From Euryodendron excelsum (taxonomy: Eukaryota; Streptophyta; Magnoliopsida; Ericales; Pentaphylacaceae): a DNA stretch of 64,000 nucleotides. The position numbers were made by a program, and so were the translations under genes. Positions 23,792 to 34,837 of this stretch are shown one piece after another (position 1 is the stretch's first letter; each line of letters opens with the position of its first letter). The stretch covers positions 53,281,183 to 53,345,182 of the forward strand of contig CM065377.1 in the NCBI GenBank assembly GCA_033060915.1, given 5' to 3'. The notes under the pieces are model-generated. The model had not been told where the DNA came from, did not search any database, and saw nothing but the letters and a program-made list of their open reading frames with translations.

Positions 23792-24413
23792 TGTAAATGA
23801 GATTTCTATAAAGGCCTGGTCGATCACTCGAACCACTGTTGATGAGCCCCTAACTTGCTGTAGAGAAACAGAAGAGTTAGAATGGGTCGACCCACTTTGG
23901 GCCGATCACACTCCGATGATCAAGTTAGTGACCTTCTTCCTTTAGAACTTGAGCCATAATAAAGACTGTAAATACTTTAGAAGTTGATCGTTCATACCTT
24001 GCTTCTCTGGAGGTTGTGTTCTTATAGTGTAATGTTCTTGGTTGAGCCTACTCATGTAATCATGGCCTACCTTGTAGGCTTATGCGGTTTTAGAGTGGCC
24101 TGATCAGATAGGAATATACCATTTTCTACCACGCTCTAGCTCGTCTGACTGGATGTCTGCATGGTCGTTGCGTGCTTTATCTCTCCCGCATTAAATATGG
24201 GTCCGCTTCTCATTAAATGCGGCCGATTAAGCATTAAATGCCCTGACTCGAGTTATCCGACTTGGGGCCGGGTAACCTTTCTAATTGGACTGACCTAGAG
24301 TGCGGGCCCGGGTTACCCCGATAAAGCCTGGGGTGTTCCCAACCCACATGATCCTCTTCAAGTATTCGTTGGGCCTGCCCTTTTGGGCTGGGCTCGGGGA
24401 TTTATAACCCACA
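23792..24413 (-). repeat. 5' LTR, full length
   Basis: 622 bases with TG...CA ends. On the minus strand it starts TGTGGGTTATAAATCCCCGA and ends TCTCATTTACA. TGTGGGTT also occurs about 65 bases inside it, at the place where the homology with the other LTR stops. Confidence 0.9.
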
Positions 24414-24418
24414 TTATT
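24414..24418. repeat. Target site duplication (right) TTATT
   Basis: Exact match to 19455-19459; fixes both ends of the retrotransposon. Confidence 0.85.
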
Positions 24419-25888
24419 TAACCTCATTTTTGAAGAAAAATATCTATTAACAATATTTTTAGGTCAAATAGGGGGCTTAAGAATCATAGGTTTTATTTTG
24501 GGTAGATTTGAAATTTGATTTTAGGCTCGATAAAAAAAATTTTAGTATAATCCTGACTCGAGCCTGTTCCATGTTTATCCATCCCTAGTCCAGATTCACT
24601 AACAATTAGTGAGTCTCAGTTATGGATAGCATTATTATTTTTTTGTCAGGATCAGCTTGAGTGCATTTCGACTAATCCCCTCTTCGATTTAATCAAAGAT
24701 AGGTCACTCACATTGAAATTAATATATTCACAAAATATAAATTTTTTGTGGTCAGCTATTACACTTGGCAAAAGTTGAACTTTTTAAAAAGATACCAAAA
24801 ATTCTAACCAATGGAGCATTTTTCATACAAGAGCATTTTAAACATATCCACACAAACATGTCAAAGTTCTTGTTATAGAAATATCGAATCGATTGTAGAA
24901 TAGTAAAGAATATTTCAATTAACCGTAGGATTTTAGGTAAGAGGGTGCTGGCATTAGTCACCAGTGTCAATCACTCATCGAATGATGCTAATTACTTTAG
25001 CGTAAGCCCACTTAGCTCAACTGGTTGGTCTCCATTGGAGTGACTAGTATCAATTAGCCAGTGATAGGGATTAGGCTTGCCCATTATTTATATGACATGA
25101 GAAATTTTTTTAAAGTTGATTAGGTTCATGGACGGGCTTGAAAAATTTGTTTGAAGCCTAGCATGGCTGAATCTTAAACATATATAAAGTAATTTTTTTT
25201 TTATATTATTTCACTTTGCACCTTTGCATTGTAAATCGAATCTCACTTAAGAACCTACATTTTCAATTATAGTAGTTAAGCTCATGCACTTTTAATTCGT
25301 TGCAATATTACCCTCTCCTAAGCACATTTGTACAATTGACGGTCAAAAGCATTACGCATCTCAAGTGATCTTTTTTTAAGGGTAAAAATATTTTTTTACA
25401 CTATTTGGGTGTTTCTTATCTCTTACAAATTTCTCTCAAAACCTCTAAAAATCAAGTCATCTTATATATAAAATAAAAAAGAAAGGCTAAAGGAGTTTGG
25501 GAGCCAAAATAATGAGAAAATAGAATTTTACAGTTGAAAAAATGTCACGTGAGATGTACAAAACTTTTGGCTATCATGCAAATGAAAGCTTACGGGATGG
25601 TGACATTGGAACAAATTAAAAATACATGAGTTTAATTATTACAATTCAAAATGTAAATATGAAGTGTGATTTTAGTGAAAGGGTAAAAAATGTAATTTGC
25701 CCCTTTGTATTTTAATATATCTATGTATTTAAAATTTTAATTATATTATTTTTGAAAATTTTTTTTAGGTTAAATGGGCTGGGACTAAACTACTAATACG
25801 TCGTCGTTCCAGGCACGAAATTCCTGCTCCCACTCTCGAGAGAGAGTACCGTTTCATTTTCATTTCGATAAACCCAAAAAAATTTAAA
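24419..25888. other. Gene-free repeat-rich stretch
   Basis: No gene. A segment at about 24660-24760 (GACTAATCCCCTCTTCGAT, then a TATTCACAAA motif) resembles 43395-43500 and 52925-53030, so it belongs to a dispersed repeat family. A TTAGCTCAACTGGTTGG at about 25013 looks like a tRNA-type A box without a clear B box. The end of this stretch should hold the promoter of the OB-fold gene. Confidence 0.5.
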
Positions 25889-25890
25889 AG

Positions 25891-25905
25891 GGGTTAGGGT
25901 TAGGG
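25891..25905 (+). promoter_or_regulatory. Telo-box-like repeat before the OB-fold gene
   Basis: GGGTTAGGGTTAGGG, about 85 bases before the ATG. Short telomere-type repeats of this kind are common near the start of plant genes for ribosome and DNA metabolism functions. It is followed by CAAAAG-type hexamer repeats at about 25922-25958. Confidence 0.5.
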
Positions 25906-25988
25906 CTTTGCGTTTCATAGGCCAAAAGCAAAAGCAAAAGCAAAAGCAAAAGCAAAAGAAAATCGCTCTCTCTCTCACTTCAATTTCC

Positions 25989-26307
25989 ATGGCATCGACG
26001 ACGGCAACGCAACAGCAACAAGAGGCGAGTGGCGGCGGTGGTGGGGGCGGTGGCGGTGGCGGTGGTTCGGTTTCGAAGCCGGGGATGAGGAAGCCGGTGT
26101 TCGTAAAGGTGGATCAGCTGAAACCAGGGACGAACGGACACACTCTCACCGTCAAGGTACTCAGCTCCGACACCGTCTTGCAGAAGAAAGGCCGCAACTC
26201 TCATCTACTCAGCCGCGGCGGTGGCGGTACTGGTCAAACTCGCATCGCCGAGTGCCTCGTTGGTGACGAAACCGGCACCATTCTCTTCACCGCCCGTAAC
26301 GACCAAG

Positions 26308-26345
<38 letters not shown>

Positions 26346-29212
26346 TATATATATATATATATATATATTGCCGATGGCTTATGCTTGATAATCTATTTTT
26401 TTTATTTCGGATAAGTTTGCTTGATCACCGAGCAGATACTTGGAATTCGTAAAAAGAAAATTTTGCATTATAGAGATGAATGCATAGTATCTGCATAGTG
26501 AATTGGGGATTTAAGGTTGAAATATTATGTATAAATATTTGTGTGTGCGCATATATATGTAGTGTTTTCTTGTGGAACGTAATGGTTTTTATGTGTTTGA
26601 TCCGTGGTTTCCATCCACATTTCAATATGGATTGATTTTTCAGGTACAGACTGAAATCATCAGAAAAAGTTATTTTGAATAATGTTTTGTTAAGTTTTCT
26701 TTTGAGGGTTCTATGCATGCGGAAGTGTAAGACAATGCAGCAACTTTTTTGAAGTTGGAAATTTACTATTCTTGAGTGTATATAGTTATCCAAAAGCGCT
26801 CTAGATCTTTAAATACAATTTTCAAATGCAGTGCCCAATTGATTATCACATTTGCTTTGCTTTGCTTTGCTCCAAATTGTGACTTTCAATTTTCTTTCCA
26901 GCTTTGACTTGAATGTTAAGGCCCCTTCTGTTCTTGAAATAAACAAGAAAAATGAAATGAAATGGGTTAAAAGAGGTTTAATTGGGGATAGTTTTTTTCT
27001 TTTTGTTCCACATTTCTACTGGAGATCGATCTGGATTTCGTAAATCATTTGTTTATGCTAATCACTTTTTTTTCCCCCTAAGGTTGGGCCCTGTGGCCCT
27101 ACTCAAGAAACCCTTCCAAACCCCATCCCATAGGCTGGCTTCCCAACCTGCTCAGATGACATCAATATTATGAGCCCAAGGGGAGCAATGGTTTTTTTTG
27201 TTCCATCACTTGAGTAGGCACAACTAAGTAACGCTTCCGTTTTATAATAATGTGTAGTACTTCTTCAAGAATGAACAGTTAAAGCATTAATTACTTTGCT
27301 GGTGAAAACTTCATGTTACTTTACTCTTTTATCTATTTATTTTTTGATAATTAGCCCGTTGCCCATGCCCACCACCCATTACATTCGCCACCTCCAGCAC
27401 TGCCTCTTCCACTTCTCAATGTGTGGGCATGTGTGCAATTCGAGAGGTGTATATATATATATATCTTGGTATATATAATGGTGATAGGGCTCTAGGTAAT
27501 TATGCAGAATTCAAAGGTGGGATAGTAGGTGGATTTGGGTTGCTGGTTTGCTGCTATGGTGGTTTGTAAGGGTGGGAGGTGGGTTTGGGCAGTGGGTCTT
27601 TGAAGGTGGTTTGTTGCTATGTTACATGGATTCGGATACGGTTGTCAAGTGTAGGTACTTGTGTAAGTGTCAAGTTCATCTAATTATCATGTCCAACAGC
27701 ACAGGGACACACAAAGTATTCATATTTTGTAATATACTTCTTATATTTTACAGGATAAAATAGTATTTGGCTGGGGGTCTCCAACGTGGTGGTTGAATTG
27801 GACAAACAAATGCTCAATGACAGAGTTGACCGTGGTTTGGGTTTGTGTGATTGTCAAGTGAGGTGGTGGTGAAAGGGAGCTTGTAAGGGGTGTCTTACAA
27901 GAACTACACAATGGAGTTGGGGTTGGAAGGGTGAGTGGAAACTGCAGGGATGGTTTGGGCATTGTTTCTCTTGGAGTCCTGATAAGGTCTAGGAGATAGA
28001 GCAATGGTGTCGGCGAGGGTCACCGGCCACAATGGTCGCTCATGTTTTAGGACTTAGGATTCATAGGGTGAGTTAAAATCGAAATATGGATAAAAATATG
28101 AAGGGTGAATGCATAATCTTGTTATGTTCATTAATTGACGCCACTGGTAGGGGGTATGTGTTACTTCAGAAAACTCTGAGGGGGTTCTGTAATTGTTAGA
28201 AACCTGAGAGGTGTTACTGTAATTTGCCCTTTACACAATGATGGAAGGCAAATATGCCAGTGTGTGTTGTGGTATGGGAGTGTGGCAATGTGAGATTCTT
28301 GTGGTATGTGAGTGTGGCAATGTGAGATTCTTGCTGTTGAGCCCATCGATGTGTTTTATTCATTTATTTATTTTTATTTTGTTAATGAGCTTGTTATCAT
28401 TGATTCAATTCGTGATATCGTCTTTAAAACATTTGCAAGTCCTGTTGGGTGTAACTCAGATCTAATGACCTGTGAAACTGAATTGGCTCCCAAAACCTTT
28501 CCTTTGGGTGTGCTGATAACGAGTAGTCTTTTTATTTTTTATTTTTATTTAAATTAAGCTTATACACCCATACGCCCGAACAACCTGTTACATTAGTCGC
28601 ATTCTTTGATTGTGCACTTCTTCACATTGATCTTAGCTTTTTGAACCACAAAACATCTCACAAATTTCCACAGATTTTTATTTTTGCTTTTGCTTTTTTG
28701 CATAATGATAAAGAGTGCAATAAGCCTTCTCCACCAGAATTATCCAATGATTCCTTTTTTTTTTTTTTTTTTTGGTTGCATGTGATATTTAATTGGCTGT
28801 GCGGGCGCCGGGAAGTGGGGGGTTTGTTTGATACTCAAGTTTTCTATATGTTAGGGATGGCCAGCATTTATAGCTTGTTTGTTGATTGTCCAATTTACTT
28901 ATCATGAAAAATGGTAAAGCTTCCATGGGAAGCAGTTTGTTTTTTACTATTTTTCTTTGTGGTGATGACGGCACCTTCTTCTTCTCCCCCTTTGACTATG
29001 GTGGCTTTATTTTCTTTGCAGTTGACCAGATGAAACCAGGCGCCACTGTGATTCTTCGCAATGCAAAGATTGACATGTTTAAAGGGTCCATGAGGCTAGC
29101 TGTTGACAAATGGGGTCGTGTTGAGGTCACCGAGCCGGCAAAGTTTGTGGTTAAAGAGGATAACAACCTGTCTCTAGTTGAGTATGAATTGGTGAATGTT
29201 GTTGAAGAATGA
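25989..29212 (+). CDS. OB-fold single-strand nucleic acid binding protein (At4g28440-like), two exons
   Basis: Exon 1 is 25989-26307 and exon 2 is 29022-29212, giving 170 codons (169 residues). The start MASTTATQQQQ is followed by a run of 12 Gly (15-26), then KPVFVKVDQLKPG, which opens an OB-fold of about 120 residues. Conserved landmarks are ECLVGDETGTILFTARN, VDQMKPGATVILRN, MFKGSMRLAVDKWGR and the end NNLSLVEYELVNV. These match Arabidopsis At4g28440, related to SOSS-B type single-strand DNA binding proteins; the exact role in plants is not settled. The split Val codon (G|TT) across AAG|GTCCTC and TTTGCAG fits the family sequence exactly. An in-frame ATG at 25908 lies in the repeat-rich leader and has no family support. 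The 2.7-kb intron begins with a CT microsatellite. Confidence 0.93.
26311..26368. repeat. CT and TA microsatellites at the intron start
   Basis: A CT run (about 26311-26344) begins only a few bases after the 5' splice site at 26308, followed by TA repeats (about 26346-26368). Confidence 0.9.
28271..28334 (+). repeat. 32-base tandem duplication in the OB-fold gene intron
   Basis: Two adjacent 32-base units starting GGTATG, with GTGTGGCAATGTGAGATTCT in both and only two base differences. Confidence 0.85.
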
Positions 29213-29738
29213 TTGAAATCCCTTGGAAGCCGGCATTTTTGGTATCCAAGTATTTTATGAAGTTTGGCCTCCTGATAATTTGTTTTACTGGCTTCCATTA
29301 CGTGGGATGCAACTTAGGAACATTAAAACTTTCCTGATGGATGGGCTTGATATACAATTCTCACTAGAATAGTATTCGCTTTGCCTTTTGCGTGACAATC
29401 TCAACATGTAGTAGGAACCAATATCAGTCTCTGTAGTTGGTATGTATAAAGGATTGTGCACCCTACCTTATGCTCAAAAACTGTTTATTAGGTGAATGTT
29501 ATGTGCTAGTAATCTTTATAATATATGTTCAGGCTTTCAGCTCTAAATGTTTGGATGTTGTTTTTGTTTTTGTTTTTCACGCCATTGATTCTCCTTGCCA
29601 CCTTTGTTGCCAGAACAAATTTCGATTTTTTTCAGAGCGAGATGCAATAGTATAATGCTCCAAATTGTTGTATTTGCTCTGGCTATGGCCGCGGCCATGA
29701 CTCTTCGCTTGCCTTCGCAAATATCCTCCACCGTGTTT
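29213..29738 (+). other. 3' flank of the OB-fold gene
   Basis: Likely contains the 3' untranslated region. No second gene is seen; a T-rich TTTTTG repeat lies at about 29558-29577. Confidence 0.4.
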
Positions 29739-30683
29739 AAGGCTGTAAACGAGCCATAGCTTGATTTTTTTTGTTTTTTGTTTTAAACTGAACTATTTCC
29801 AAATGGTCCTAAAGAGGTAACCTCAGTTTCCAATTTCATCCAAATCACAGGCTAGTGGTCTGGCCCAAGGCTGAAATGCCCTGGGAAGCTTGGAGATTGA
29901 CATTGTGCTCATGACGAATAAAAATCAGGAGGCAATTTCTCAGTTAAGCAGGCCTGGTAGGGGATAAGACAATACAGAGCTGTATGTATTTCTCGGCAGC
30001 ATTGAAACGGAGTCGCAATGGAAGATGAAACAGCCTAACATAGATCTTAACGAACCAAGTTATTCAAGGGCCTCCATAAAATCTCGTTCTATATCGGCTC
30101 GTTCAATGAACAAGTCAAGTTCGTTTAATGAACAAGTCAAGTTTAAACTAAAAGTCATAAGTTCAAGGTGTGGGTGCGCGAGAACATTAATTTTTAATAA
30201 AATTCAAATTAGAGTTTTTATACTAGGTTTTTGTATTTAATGAGTTTTATAACAAGTATTCATCATATTTATTATTTTAATTGACTAAGTTTTCACGAAG
30301 AAGCAAGATAACATGGTGGTAAGTGACATTTGAAATATCTTCTTGGTCCTCGTTTTCCAAGCCGCAGGGCGAGTTTAACCAAGAGAATCCGCAGATTTGA
30401 CTGAATTTCGCTTTGAATTTACCAATCCATGGCTCAGTCCACAGTTCGTCATCTAGTTTGAACTTGAACGAACCAGGTAACTTTTGAACACATTTTGAAG
30501 TTTGTTAACCTCGGCTTGATAAGCTTACATGCACTAAAAACTCAAGCTACTTGAGCTTAACTCAATAAAGCTCGTTTGATATCGGCTTGAAAGATAAATA
30601 AGATAAACTTGAATACAGTTTGAAGCTCGATAAGCTTTCAAGCCAAATTTGAATAACCCACCATTTGGCTCGATTATAGCCTT
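29739..30683. mobile_element. MITE-like element with GGCT...AGCC ends
   Basis: The left end AAGGCTGTAAACGAGCCA and the reverse complement of the right end, AAGGCTATAATCGAGCCA, match at 16 of 18 bases. The inside has many CTCGTT, AAGCTCG and CGAACC motifs on both strands, as expected for a foldback-like element. The target duplication could not be settled (TTAA and TTAC border the ends). No transposase frame. Confidence 0.6.
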
Positions 30684-33385
30684 ACAATCCATCAGTATTG
30701 TGCAATCTCTTACACAACCTACCCTATCCAGAGATACAACCTCATCCAAGCAACCAAACAGCACCTAAAGCAAGTGTTGTAGCACAACCAGAACCAATTG
30801 TTGGAAGTGGGAAAGAAATTATTGCAAAGCTACACAGGAGTTCCATGCACCATAACTATCAATACTTTGATCTTCTAGGGAAAAAAGAGAAACTATGATC
30901 CTTTTACACTATGATACCTCCTACTTTCAGTTGATCAGAGTACAGCTTTAGCCGTTGGATTTCACATGAATCAAGCAGAAATAATGCTTCAAGCAGAGCC
31001 TTACAATGTCCACTGGTATCCATGAAAACACGATCAAATGCAGCATCCCAACAAATTAACAATCATCCATCTACAATACAATAACAAAAGAACAAACTTA
31101 CGGAGGGCATTAGAAATGAACAATTGAACAACCCACAGCCACAATTAGAAGTCAGAAAGAGGTGGTAACAAAATAAGACATAAATTCTATTGTCAGCTGC
31201 TCACTGTATAGCATAAAAAAATAAAAATAAACTTCTACTGCAAAATAACCAGTAATGGAGGCAAGATGACAATGCCCAACCCGAAGTCAGCCAATGACTG
31301 GTAATCACAGCCCTAAAACAAAGAAAAACTCAAGTAAAAAAAAAAAGAACTTAATAGAGCTGAGCGGAAAGTAGAAGAAAGACGATTATAACTTTCAGAA
31401 ACCCATCATACATCCCAGATCCATCATCAGTCAGAACATCTTAGTAGCAATCGGAATTTCAGCAAGTGACGAAAGCAGGATAAAATTAACTAAATCATTA
31501 AAAACTAGATTTGATGTATCCAATTATATGGCGTTCCCAAGGAAATAATTGAAAGTTTGGAACTCCCAAATAAACCATAGTCAACAGTGCAAAATGGCTA
31601 TTAGGGTTATCTTAGGGTTCTAGTTCCTCTCAGGTTGCCAAAGAGATATAATCCTACATAGTTGGATATATGAGAGTATATATTTTTTCTTCCTGCCTGC
31701 AGTTTAAATTTATGCTGACACATTGGTTGTCCACCAGAGTTCCATTGAAAACTCTAGGCAAGTTATATTTGTTAATATACATAAACATCATGAGCATAAT
31801 GCCTTTACAATGTCCAAACAACTTATGCGATAAACGGCCATAAACAAAAGATATTTTCTAGTGCTGCAAGTATCATAATAAATCATAACAAAGCTGGCAA
31901 TAAAGGAAATCAGAACGATCAAAACATGTCTGCATCTTAACAGAGGGAAGGTGAAATTAGAGAGTAGATACTACATGATAAGGGAACATCATGATCATCA
32001 TGTTTTATAAAAAAATTCCATTAACAAGAATTTACATTATCTTACTAGACGAAATAGTAGAAATGAAATGTTCATATTGCTTTACGGAAGCTCATTACTT
32101 TTATCAGGCATTCTCTTAGAGCCCGTGTGCACAAAACTTTGCCCGAACCCTCCAACATGCATCATACATCATCTTTGGAATCTGATTAAGTACAATTCAT
32201 CAGTATGATCCTTGAATGATTATACTAACATGAATGTCAACAGAAAAAGAAAAAAGAAATACTCATTCATCTAGTCATTCTCCCCCATTCTTTTCCTTGG
32301 CAAGAGGTGCGGGTGCCAAAGGCTTCTTCCAACGTTTTTTTTTGGGCTTGAACGGTGGTGCATGGCAAGATTTTTTTTTCTTTCTTTTTTTGATGAGTAA
32401 GACAATTGGTCTCATTTTTGATAATTTAGTTAGGAGGAGGCGAATTTATGTCAATTCACGTCGTATGTGCAGGCATAAGGGGAATCTTTGGTCCTTGGCT
32501 CCTTGTTAGGTGGCGAGACATCTTTGGTCCTTGGCTCTTTGTAAGTTTGGCATGGTGTGGGTGTTTCCTACAAGGTGGTGGAGCTTTCACTCTTGGAGGG
32601 GGTTAGAGTGGAAAAAGTAGGAAAGATGCTCATAGTCTCCACCAATGGTTTGATTATGCAAAGGAAATAAGTGAAGAGCAAGATAGCACCATAGGTGAGT
32701 AAACAAAGACGATTGAAAAAGACCAGCAGCAGGCAATGAATTTTTGTTATAATGATTATAAGGTTCAAACCGATGGAACGAGCCCAATGGGAATTTCATG
32801 GTAAATGTTAATTAAAAACTTAAGACAAAAAAATAAAAACTAAATAATGACACAACACCTGCAACTAATACGCTAGCTTACATATATATTATTTTTGGTA
32901 CATTGGAGGGCCAAAGCTTTAGGGAGAGGAGGATGAGTCAAACCTATGATCACAATCATGGGTGGGAGTGCCACTACCCATGGGCTAACCCCTCTCCTCT
33001 ACATCTTTAACTTCTAAAATGTGCAGCCAGAGTACCCATATTCAGGCATTCATAAGTTTAACATAGATAATATTAATACAGCCTATCATGAAAATCCAGA
33101 CAATTACAATCATATTGCACTAATCCCCATGAATAGAAGGGAAACTTAAAAGATGTTACCAATAGATAACTTTGTTTCTAAAAAAGTAATGCAAGTACTA
33201 CATGGAATAACTTGGCAAGAGGAGTCTTTGATAAGAATTCCATGAAATTTTTTTGTCCTTCATGAACTTCATGAAATTATTGAAGTGTTCACTTGTTTCT
33301 CATCTATTCTAAAAACAAAGTTTTCTCATTAATCTATGGAAGAGAGCATCCACCAATACTGTCTCGATCTTTGGTTGCATCATCT
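30684..33385. other. Gene-free stretch downstream of NFD6-like gene
   Basis: No convincing coding sequence on either strand. The part nearest 33385 should include the 3' untranslated region of the NFD6-like gene on the minus strand. Confidence 0.5.
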
Positions 33386-33459
33386 TCATCTAGTCTTGTC
33401 TTGCCCTACAACAGGAAAAAGAATGCATAAGAATATGCATTCTTTTATTCATATATATG

Positions 33460-33515
<56 letters not shown>

Positions 33516-34837
33516 ACCTAGAGACAGACACAAAGTGCAACCGAAAAAAAGAAAAATTACTGACATTAGTTTCAGATCCAACATTTCAGAACAGGGAATA
33601 TGACAACCCCCACCTCCCAAAATAAATACCAACAAGTGACATAAGCTACTAATCCAAATTTCTTACAGAATGTTTGCATGATTGGAACAAGTTGGAGAAC
33701 ATTAAGGAAATGCAAAATTCCTAACTATGGTCACGTATAGAGTGGAATACTAAATATGATCATGTATAGAGTGGAATACAAAAAATATAAGAAAGGTCAC
33801 AATAACACATGGACAGAAAATGTATTCCTCCATTCTAGAGTTTTTTCAGAAAAACCAAAATGTGTGCCCAAAAAAATCTTCAAATTTTTATTAAGTTATC
33901 CAAATGTGGAAGTCAGTGAAACCTATAATGGGATTAGGCATATATCTAGGCTTTGATATAAAATCTGTTAATTCTTTGTAGTGTTCTATGGAGAAGCTCA
34001 ATTTCATAAAACTGCTATAAGTACTCCCTTTTTTTTTGTCCTTTTCTCCTTGAACTGAACTACAGCAAACATTACATAAATATCTATGAAAGCTCAGAAA
34101 CTTTCCAAAATGCAATATGTTCTTGTACCCCAACTACCTAGCGAAGACATTTTACCTATCTATCAGACACCAATTAATTCAAAAAAAATAGGAAAAAAAG
34201 AAGAAGAAAGAAAGCAAGGTCACCAAAGTTTGTACACAAACCAAACAACCAACCCCTATCAGTTCAAAATTTTCATAATCAAAATAAATCACCTAACTAC
34301 TCAACATGTAACACATCATAGTTGTCAGAAAAATCATTGAACATTGTGCAGTCAAACTCCAATATACCTAAAACACAAATATATCTGCACATATGTTTAT
34401 ATATATATATATATATATATAAACTGAAATTTTTTTTTACCTTCAAGAGTCCAACCATAGCATCGAGGAGTGACGGAGAGCATTGAAGTGAGCAATGCGG
34501 AGGCAGTGGCAGTGTGAAACGGAAGCATCGAATCGACGCAGACGCAGCTCATCTCAACAGGAGACCTGCTCAATATGCACCACATAGAACTTTTGATCAA
34601 TTCAATGAAACAACTCTTTTCTTTTCTTTTTTTCAATTATCAAATATAGATCCAATATACTAATAGTTGTAATTCATTGAGCAACCTGAAAATGCGAGAA
34701 GAGAGTGGCTTTTGCGTCGGGACGCGAAAGGGGGACCGGGCGGCCTTGGGTTTAGCTCCGCCGGCGAGTCTCGCCCCAGCGCTTCGGGCGGAGGAGCTGG
34801 AGCGAAAGATGGACCTTGCGGCGGCGACGGCGGACAT
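33386..34837 (-). CDS. NFD6: NFD6-like organelle protein, three exons
   Basis: Exons: 34837-34686, 34565-34441 and 33405-33386, giving 99 codons (98 residues). The protein starts [16 protein letters not shown], an Arg/Ser/Ala-rich targeting-type N-terminus with no acidic residues, and goes on through [18 protein letters not shown]. Exon 2 encodes [19 protein letters not shown] and a Ser/Leu/Ala-rich hydrophobic part, then CYGWTLE. The last exon adds only GQDKTR and the stop, the ending remembered for Arabidopsis NFD6. In Arabidopsis NFD6 (NUCLEAR FUSION DEFECTIVE 6) is an organelle-targeted protein needed for polar nuclear fusion; its biochemical role is unknown. Length equals the family norm. 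Donors are AG|GTTGCT and AAG|GTAAAA. Intron 2 is about 1 kb and has a long CT run (coding strand) before its acceptor. Confidence 0.92.
33462..33512. repeat. Long GA/CT microsatellite in NFD6-like intron 2
   Basis: About 25 AG units, read as CT on the gene's strand, ending 56 bases before the acceptor at 33406. Confidence 0.95.
34401..34420. repeat. TA microsatellite just inside NFD6-like intron 2
   Basis: TA repeats beginning about 20 bases after the donor at 34440 on the minus strand. Confidence 0.9.

Larger units (their letters stand above)
19460..24413 (-). mobile_element. Decayed Ty3/gypsy retrotransposon, Tat lineage
   Basis: A 4954-bp LTR element transcribed on the minus strand, bounded by TG...CA ends and TTATT target duplications. 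In its own direction it has the 5' LTR, a primer binding site, a short gag remnant, protease, reverse transcriptase, RNase H, a second archaeal-type RNase H, and part of integrase, then a shortened 3' LTR. The second RNase H places it in the Tat/Ogre-like lineage, whose intact members are usually much longer. Most of gag and the end of integrase are missing, and several stops and at least one frameshift break the rest. The LTRs clearly differ at many sites, so the insertion is old. It cannot move by itself. Confidence 0.92.

Noticed and set aside
25005..25075. tRNA gene (A-box-like TTAGCTCAACTGGTTGG)
   Set aside because: No B box, no cloverleaf and no 3' part of a tRNA; at most a SINE fragment.
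25908..25988. N-terminal extension of the OB-fold gene from an earlier ATG
   Set aside because: Encodes Gln-Lys repeats from the CAAAAG hexamers; the family starts at the later MAST.
33336..33521. Frame ending in Glu-Arg repeats
   Set aside because: Translation of a GA microsatellite in the NFD6-like intron.
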